DNA from: Dehalococcoidia bacterium
Lineage (GTDB): Bacteria; Chloroflexota; Dehalococcoidia; Dehalococcoidales; UBA1222
DNA: 28,464 nt
Reading direction: 5' to 3'
NCBI GenBank assembly: GCA_009783135.1
Contig: WRHS01000006.1
Location: forward strand, 1 to 28,464
Shown here: positions 24,107-28,464 of the stretch, piece after piece
Position numbering within the stretch: position 1 is the stretch's first letter
How the letters are laid out: every line of letters starts with the position of its first letter
Notes under the pieces: model-generated
Told to the model about the DNA's origin: nothing
The model's database searches: none
The model's input: only the letters and a program-made list of their open reading frames with translations
Translations under genes and position numbers: made by a program

Positions 24107-24736
24107 ATGAAACACACAAAAGCTATCTTCACAAAACTATTTGTAAGTCTTACGATGGTTGCTATTTTGGTATTCAGTAGCATCGTCCCTGTAACTGCTA
24201 TTCCGATTGAGGAAGAAGCGTGGTATACGCAATATATCGCCTACCCTGAATCTCCGATATCTTCATGGGGTTTCTATGTGCCTTATGAAATTCAATATTA
24301 CGTTGATGGAACACTACAAGATATATATTCCACAGAAGCATACTTCGCTGATTTCTTTGAAGGTTTTATTTTTTGTTTCACCCCTACCTATTTAGTTTCA
24401 TATGAAACAACTGGTTATATTCTCTATACTGAAATTTGGGAATTCGACTGTAATATTTACGATCTTCACTGGGAAAGCTGTAGCGGTATCCCCCTTGGTT
24501 ACAGTAACTGTGTGCACACTGGTTGGACTGGATCTGCGTATCTTGGCAGTTGGAGCGACAGCGTGTCCAGCTCTAATGGATACCCTAAACAATTCCCGGC
24601 AGACTCTTACGACGGGTACTCACCTAGTACTTGTAGTATCATGGAAGTATATCAATATACTGAACCTGATATAACAAAATACGATGCGGTGTATATTTCT
24701 CCAAGCTACGGTTCTTTAGTATCTTTCTGCCCATAA
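24107..24736 (+). CDS. Secreted Cys- and Tyr-rich protein of unknown function
   Basis: The 209 residues start with a clear Sec signal peptide: basic MKHTKAIFTK, hydrophobic LFVSLTMVAILVFSSIV, and a likely cut after PVTA at residue 31. The mature part has six cysteines (90, 115, 125, 135, 176, 208), which could make three disulfides. It is very rich in Tyr, Trp, Phe and Ser, has no arginine at all, only two lysines (161, 191) and many Asp/Glu, so it is strongly acidic. No domain is recognised. The perfect AAGGAGGT five bases before the ATG supports good translation. The DNA is AT-richer than the core genes on the left. It stands alone between lysA and the molybdenum enzyme genes. It may be an extracellular or cell-surface protein; any link to the neighbouring oxidoreductase is only positional. 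Confidence 0.75.
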   Translation: MKHTKAIFTKLFVSLTMVAILVFSSIVPVTAIPIEEEAWYTQYIAYPESPISSWGFYVPYEIQYYVDGTLQDIYSTEAYFADFFEGFIFCFTPTYLVSYETTGYILYTEIWEFDCNIYDLHWESCSGIPLGYSNCVHTGWTGSAYLGSWSDSVSSSNGYPKQFPADSYDGYSPSTCSIMEVYQYTEPDITKYDAVYISPSYGSLVSFCP

Positions 24737-24762
24737 ACTGTACACCTATTTCTCTTAACTTA

Positions 24763-24827
24763 GTGTCCAATTTATCGTACCATAACCAGAAGTTACTCTT
24801 ACGGAAAACCCTACAATAAATTGACAC
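24763..24827. repeat. Imperfect inverted repeat, possible relic of insertion-sequence ends
   Basis: GTGTCCAATTTAT at 24763-24775 is the inverted counterpart of ATAAATTGACAC at 24816-24827, apart from one extra C, with 40 bases between. The left copy follows a TGTACACC stretch just after a stop codon, which recalls the 3' ends of some insertion sequences. No transposase remnant is visible, so a terminator or operator remains possible. Confidence 0.35.
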
Positions 24828-24848
24828 CGTTCAAACCAATACAAATAC

Positions 24849-24877
24849 TTGACAGATATGCAAATCCGATATAGAAT
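24849..24877 (+). promoter_or_regulatory. Near-consensus sigma-70 promoter for the molybdenum hydroxylase genes
   Basis: A perfect -35 TTGACA (24849-24854), a 17-base spacer and TAGAAT (24872-24877), one mismatch from consensus. It is the strongest promoter match in the window. The start site near 24884 gives a leader of about 259 bases to the ATG at 25143. Confidence 0.65.
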
Positions 24878-25142
24878 GCGACTGGTGGCCTTAATTATTC
24901 AGGTGCGGGAGAGTTGCGCGTTTGCATCCGTCGGCTCATACCAGTTCTAAGTATTTACACTATTCCCGTAGCACTTGGATGGAAACACGAACAATAAGCC
25001 ACAGTAAGATTGGAGCCATTATTTAAGAATAGTAAGTTAGAGGAGGTGATGTCGAAACACCACATTGTTGCATGATGGAAATTAATTCCGACTATCATTC
25101 TAGGTTGGATACAACTTAACTAAGGAGGTTATCAAAAGAAAA

Positions 25143-25883
25143 ATGTCCGAAGAAAAAAAAGTAGGACTATCCCGTAGAGAGTTTCTCAAAGACGCCGGAC
25201 TGGTGGTTGGCGGCGCAACAGTAGGCTCAATGGCATTTTTGGGGGCCTGCAGATGCACCGACCCAGAAGATCCCAGTACAACAGCCATCAAAGAAACCAA
25301 ATACGCCTGTGCATTCGATGATGCAAGCTTTGACACTGTTGATGCGCTCAGAGCGCATATGGCTCAATGTCATCCCCTTGCCGACAATCAGGCCGTCGTA
25401 GAATTTGAAGTCAATGGTAAGACCTATGCTTTCGCCGTGAAAGACTCAGAATTGTTATCCACCACATTACGTGATGGGCTTGGTCTTTATGGCACAAAAG
25501 TCGCCTGCAGCATGGGAGAATGCGGTTCCTGCACTGTTTTGGTTGACGATGTTGCAATGTTTTCATGTCTCATCCTATCAAGAGAGTGCCAAGGCAAAAA
25601 AATTACCACCATTGAAGGTCTTGCCACTGCCGCTAACGACGTTACAGTCGGCTCGTCATATTTTGACTCACTCAGCGATGTACAAAAAAGGTTCTATGAA
25701 CAGGATGCTTTCCAGTGCGGCTATTGTACGCCTGGCTTTATTATGGCCGGTGCAGGTTTGCTCAAGGCTACCAGCAACCCCACTTACGAACAGGCTCGTA
25801 TGGCCGTTTCAGGCCACGCATGCCTGTGTGGTAACATCAAAAAGGTAGTTGACGCCCTCACCGGAGATGGAGGTGTAAGATAA
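25143..25883 (+). CDS. Tat-exported [2Fe-2S] subunit of a xanthine dehydrogenase-family molybdenum hydroxylase
   Basis: Electron-transfer subunit with two [2Fe-2S] clusters (CoxS/XdhC type). The twin-arginine signal LSRREFLKDAGLVVGGATVG (Arg11-Arg12) is followed by FLGAC, which could act as a lipobox at Cys36, so it may be a Tat lipoprotein. Residues 54-77 (YACAFDD, then ALRAHMAQCHP) resemble a C2H2 finger in which the second Cys is Asp. The plant-type ferredoxin domain has CSMGECGSC with Cys122, 127 and 130, plus Cys142. The helical domain has QCGYCTPGFIM (Cys192, 195) and ACLCG (Cys227, 229). At 246 residues it is longer than the usual 160 or so because of the signal and finger-like parts. 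AAGGAGGT lies upstream of the ATG. The large subunit starts at the base after its stop. Five of nine Arg codons are AGA, unlike the core genes. Confidence 0.9.
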   Translation: MSEEKKVGLSRREFLKDAGLVVGGATVGSMAFLGACRCTDPEDPSTTAIKETKYACAFDDASFDTVDALRAHMAQCHPLADNQAVVEFEVNGKTYAFAVKDSELLSTTLRDGLGLYGTKVACSMGECGSCTVLVDDVAMFSCLILSRECQGKKITTIEGLATAANDVTVGSSYFDSLSDVQKRFYEQDAFQCGYCTPGFIMAGAGLLKATSNPTYEQARMAVSGHACLCGNIKKVVDALTGDGGVR

Positions 25884-28464
25884 ATGGCAAGAAATGTAGT
25901 TGGTAAACTCGAAAACAGAGATAAGCATACTTATGAAATCCTGACCGGTAAGTTCCAGTACTATGCCGACCAGTGTTGCGGCAAGAGATATTTCGGCGCC
26001 ATCAAAACAGCTGACTGTGCCAAGGGTAGCGTTAACATGGTTGGACCCGGCGGCCGTCTCGACAGAATTACCATTGAAGAACCCGGCGAGGGCTATGACT
26101 TCCCGCCCACTGTCACTATCCCGGGCGGTGCCGTAGCTACAGCCAGCATTTTCGATGGCAAAGTCGTCTTAATCAACATCATTCAACGCGGCAATGGTTA
26201 TTCTACTCCGCCCACCGTTTCTTTCTCAGGCGGCAACCCGAGAATAGCCGCAAGAGCCTCGGCAACCATCACGCTTCTCGAGCCTGATATTGACTTCTCC
26301 AGGGCTCTTGAAGTAAAAGGCGTACGTGCCGTACTTAACCACTTGGATGCCAGAGGGAATTACGGAAGCAATGTTTGCTTAACCCAAACTTTCACCTATT
26401 GGGGCGCCCCTGTGGCTGCTGTTGTAGCAGATGATTGGCACACCGCCTTGTATGCATGCGGTCTCATTAAAGTTAATTACACACCTTTACCATGGGTAAC
26501 CAGCCCATACGATGCCATGGACCCCGATTCTCCACCAGCAGGCTCGGCAAGTGTTAATCTGCAGAACCCAAGCACCACTGTTCGCCCGTCCGGTACAACT
26601 GCTACGCAGATTGAACAAGCATACTCCGAGTGTCTGTACAAAGCCGAGCATGAGCAGGATTTCACCACGTGCTATGCGCACAATATGCTGGAGCCTCACG
26701 GCAACACGGCATGGTGGATCGGTGATCATGTCTACTGCTGGACCGGTACCCAGAATCTCCACTCTGCACATTCTACTTTCTACGGGCAGCTAAACAGAGG
26801 AGGTACCCTCGTACCAACCGTACACTCTTTCTCCCAGGGCACCGGTGGCGGTCATGGCGATAAGAACTCGGCACCGAACATGGGGCTTACCGCCAGAATG
26901 TCTTTGATGGTCGGCGGCGCTCCTGTCACCCTGATTGAAACCCGTAACACCAATATCACCACGCATGCCCGCCAGTCCGGCACCAAACAGAGCATCAGAA
27001 TCGGCGCCAAGACACGCGGCGCGATTGATGTCTACGATGCCAGTGCCATACTTTGCGGCGCAAGCGGCGGCAGCGCACAATGTGATTTCACCGGCATACA
27101 GCAGTCATTTACCATACCTACGTATCGCCATGTTACGCAGGCGCTCTACACCAACACACCCGCCCGCGGTTCTTATCGCTGCGTTGGTGATCCTCCGTCA
27201 TGTTTGGCTTACGATTCTGCTATCGACAGACTGGCGGAAAAAATGAATATGTCTCCTTATGAGTTGCGCATGAACAACCTGCGTGATTCGCACTCCCCGG
27301 CAGCGACAGGTTATAATGCCTATAGAGGCTTGGAACTCAAGGTAATGCTTAAAAAGCTGTACGACGAGAGCGGTTATGCCAGTAAATGGCACGCTCCAAA
27401 AGCCAGAGACATCGGCTCCAAAAAGCATGGTATTGCCCTCACCTGCCACGTCGACGGTCACGGCAATGTCAATGGTTCCGGCCGTAGAATGAGCATGGTC
27501 GCAAACGCCATCAACAACACCCCACACTTCTACATCAATGTCGGTTTTGGTCGCGGTCCGAGCGGTGCTCCGTCCGCCATGGCCAGTATCGTTGCTGAAA
27601 GAGTGGGAGTTGGTTATGACAATGTGCATGCAACGGATGCCGCCAGAACTGATAGATCTCTGGATAGCAGCATGCAGGCTGGTTCCAGATTCACCGCCGG
27701 CGCCGGTGGCGCTGCCTACAATATGGCAGACAAAGCCCGCACGGAAATCCTCACTCTTGCTTTGGCTAACGCAGTTTTCACCGGCATCAATGACAGCATT
27801 CCGGCTGACCGCAAGAGAGCGGTTGCTACTGCCAACGTTGTAGACGGAAGAATCACGTCTTTCACCGTCACTGATCAGGGCGATGGCTATACGGGAGCAC
27901 CAAGAGTCACCATCTCAGCTACAGGCGGTGGCAGCGGTGCTACTGCTGTGGCTTACGTGACCGGCGGGAAACTGGTATCCCTCGGTGTCACCAACCCAGG
28001 CTCAGGTTATACCGCTTCCTCAGTTATCACTGTCAACATCGGTTGGTTGTCTATTGAAGATCTGGATCCAAAAGAGAACGTCATCTATGTCAATGAGGGG
28101 CTCCCTGTACCCTCATCCACCAGCTACCCGCTTGCTATCGGTGGTCTTCTCCCCAACACAAGCCTCGGTTGGCAAGGCATCGGTTATGACCTTGCCAATA
28201 CCCAAGGCAGTTGCGGAACCTGCGCCGAGTTGACTGTCGATACCGAAACCGGTGAGATTGAAATGCTGGGCATATGGAATGTCATTGAGACAGGCGGTAC
28301 CATTTTCAGAAGAGGTGCCATCAAGGAAATGCTCTCAGGAGCTGAACTCATTATGGCCGCGACTTTGTTCTTCGGTGATATCTATGATCACTGGCACAAA
28401 GGAGCACTTATCGGTACCCAGTATTCTCAATCACAGGTTCCTACATCAATGGATTTGCCCTGCG
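25884..28464 (+). CDS. Molybdopterin-binding large subunit of a xanthine dehydrogenase-family hydroxylase, with two beta-repeat inserts (3' end outside the window)
   Basis: Catalytic subunit with a molybdopterin-cytosine-dinucleotide type Mo site; 860 residues are visible and the frame is still open at the window end. ATG 25884 has GGAGGT nine bases upstream, inside the Fe-S gene. The aldehyde-oxidase/xanthine-dehydrogenase pattern is clear: an N-terminal hammerhead region (TGKFQYYADQ; DIDFSRALEVKGVRAVLNH; WGAPVAAVVADDWHTALYA), then NMLEPHGNTAWW, TGGGHGDK (about 320-327), TPARGSYRCVGDPPSCLAYD (425-444) and ELTVDTETGEIEMLGIWNV. The expected C-terminal glutamate motif lies beyond the window. 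Inserts at about 51-131 and 640-719 carry GxGY repeats foreign to the family. It has no signal of its own, so it is probably exported with the Tat-bearing Fe-S subunit. The substrate is unknown. By hand count, 23 of 40 Arg codons are AGA. Confidence 0.88.
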   Translation, partial: MARNVVGKLENRDKHTYEILTGKFQYYADQCCGKRYFGAIKTADCAKGSVNMVGPGGRLDRITIEEPGEGYDFPPTVTIPGGAVATASIFDGKVVLINIIQRGNGYSTPPTVSFSGGNPRIAARASATITLLEPDIDFSRALEVKGVRAVLNHLDARGNYGSNVCLTQTFTYWGAPVAAVVADDWHTALYACGLIKVNYTPLPWVTSPYDAMDPDSPPAGSASVNLQNPSTTVRPSGTTATQIEQAYSECLYKAEHEQDFTTCYAHNMLEPHGNTAWWIGDHVYCWTGTQNLHSAHSTFYGQLNRGGTLVPTVHSFSQGTGGGHGDKNSAPNMGLTARMSLMVGGAPVTLIETRNTNITTHARQSGTKQSIRIGAKTRGAIDVYDASAILCGASGGSAQCDFTGIQQSFTIPTYRHVTQALYTNTPARGSYRCVGDPPSCLAYDSAIDRLAEKMNMSPYELRMNNLRDSHSPAATGYNAYRGLELKVMLKKLYDESGYASKWHAPKARDIGSKKHGIALTCHVDGHGNVNGSGRRMSMVANAINNTPHFYINVGFGRGPSGAPSAMASIVAERVGVGYDNVHATDAARTDRSLDSSMQAGSRFTAGAGGAAYNMADKARTEILTLALANAVFTGINDSIPADRKRAVATANVVDGRITSFTVTDQGDGYTGAPRVTISATGGGSGATAVAYVTGGKLVSLGVTNPGSGYTASSVITVNIGWLSIEDLDPKENVIYVNEGLPVPSSTSYPLAIGGLLPNTSLGWQGIGYDLANTQGSCGTCAELTVDTETGEIEMLGIWNVIETGGTIFRRGAIKEMLSGAELIMAATLFFGDIYDHWHKGALIGTQYSQSQVPTSMDLPC
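26034..26276 (+). repeat. Insert 1 in the Mo subunit: two GxGY beta-repeats
   Basis: Residues about 51-131. Unit a: GGRLDRITIEEPGEGYDF then PPTVTIPGG. Unit b: GKVVLINIIQRGNGYST then PPTVSFSGG. The pattern is G-x-(hydrophobic alternation)-G-x-GY-x3-P-x-V-x-(I/F)-x-GG, predicted to be beta-strand. It splits the N-terminal hammerhead region between DCAKGSV and EPDIDFSRAL, places that are nearly contiguous in ordinary family members. Confidence 0.75.
27801..28040 (+). repeat. Insert 2 in the Mo subunit: two GxGY beta-repeats
   Basis: Residues about 640-719. Unit c: DGRITSFTVTDQGDGYTG then APRVTISATGGGSG. Unit d: GGKLVSLGVTNPGSGYTA then SSVITVNIG. Same repeat type as insert 1, at a second, distant position of the catalytic domain, between ILTLALANAVFTGI and WLSIEDLDPKENVIYV. 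Unit d lacks the Pro of the other three. Confidence 0.75.

Larger units (their letters stand above)
24737..25142 (+). other. 406-base AT-rich intergenic region with a promoter, an inverted repeat and a long leader
   Basis: No convincing gene was found here on either strand. It holds an imperfect inverted repeat (24763-24827), a near-consensus promoter (24849-24877), and about 255 bases of likely 5' leader before the Tat/Fe-S gene. In the leader, ACTGGT (24881-24886) can pair with ACCAGT (24940-24945). AGGAGGTGAT at 25041-25050 is a ten-base complement of the usual 16S rRNA 3' end but has no start codon at proper spacing. The true ribosome binding site AAGGAGGT is at 25122-25129. Confidence 0.5.

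Noticed and set aside
24908..24940. Sequence resembling parts of a tetrahydrofolate riboswitch (GGAGAGTTGCGCGTT and TTGCATCCG)
   Set aside because: The two pieces are almost adjacent, whereas the real aptamer has a long folded section between them; the similarity is probably chance.
25072..25119. 15-codon open frame (MMEINSDYHSRLDTT) in the leader of the Fe-S gene
   Set aside because: Its start is about 25 bases from the upstream Shine-Dalgarno-like run, too far, and nothing supports translation.
26487..28233. Several open frames of 80-140 codons on both strands in the last 2 kb
   Set aside because: All lie within the uninterrupted Mo-subunit frame that runs from 25884 to the window end, with conserved motifs throughout.
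1..28464. CRISPR arrays, tRNA or rRNA genes, integrases or prophage genes
   Set aside because: No regular direct repeats, cloverleaf-like segments or recombinase motifs were noticed on reading; this was by eye, not by a dedicated search.

Overview
The window is about 28.5 kb of a bacterial chromosome and divides into a core housekeeping part (bases 1 to about 23,850) and an accessory part (about 23,930 to the end). It looks like an anaerobe: it carries a 2-hydroxyacyl-CoA dehydratase-type activator ATPase and a Tat-exported molybdenum hydroxylase, and no oxygen-dependent enzyme is visible. DnaD-like and DnaC/DnaI-like primosome proteins plus a holB-ricT pair are typical of Firmicutes. The primary sigma factor with a long insert between regions 1.2 and 2, and the HCFGAC zinc motif in DnaG, would also fit Chloroflexota (Dehalococcoidia-like). 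The lineage is an inference and I could not test it.

Layout. Bases 3-542 hold the C-terminal part of an unrecognised membrane protein, followed by a terminator. Next is phosphoenolpyruvate synthase (ppsA, 642-2897) with a strong hairpin terminator. A tight block follows: dgt, dnaG, rpoD, sbcC (3019-9888), with dnaG and rpoD overlapping by four bases. A GT-C type membrane glycosyltransferase (9932-11371) overlaps tail to tail with uvrA on the minus strand (11352-14177). An orphan CoA-dehydratase activator and trxB follow. The operon rplI, dnaB, dnaD-like, dnaC-like and a zinc-ribbon protein runs from 16347 to 20446. It converges on a minus-strand operon lysA, holB, ricT (23840 down to 20519).

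How the core genes fit together. Primase, replicative helicase, a DnaD-like primosome factor, a helicase loader with two fused AAA+ domains, a clamp-loader subunit, the housekeeping sigma factor, UvrA and SbcC make this mainly a replication, transcription and repair neighbourhood. Several genes have TATAAT-like -10 boxes, often with an upstream TG. Some of these boxes lie so close to the start codon that the mRNAs should have almost no leader.

Accessory part. From about 23,930 the intergenic DNA becomes AT-rich. It holds a small secreted protein with six cysteines, many tyrosines and no arginine, then a 406-base gap with an imperfect inverted repeat and a near-consensus promoter. Last comes a Tat-signal [2Fe-2S] subunit followed directly by a xanthine-dehydrogenase-family molybdenum subunit that runs off the window end. 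That large subunit is the most striking object here: two separate inserts of GxGY-type beta-repeats interrupt the catalytic fold. Its arginine codon use (mostly AGA) is sharply different from that of the core genes, which suggests a different origin for this module.
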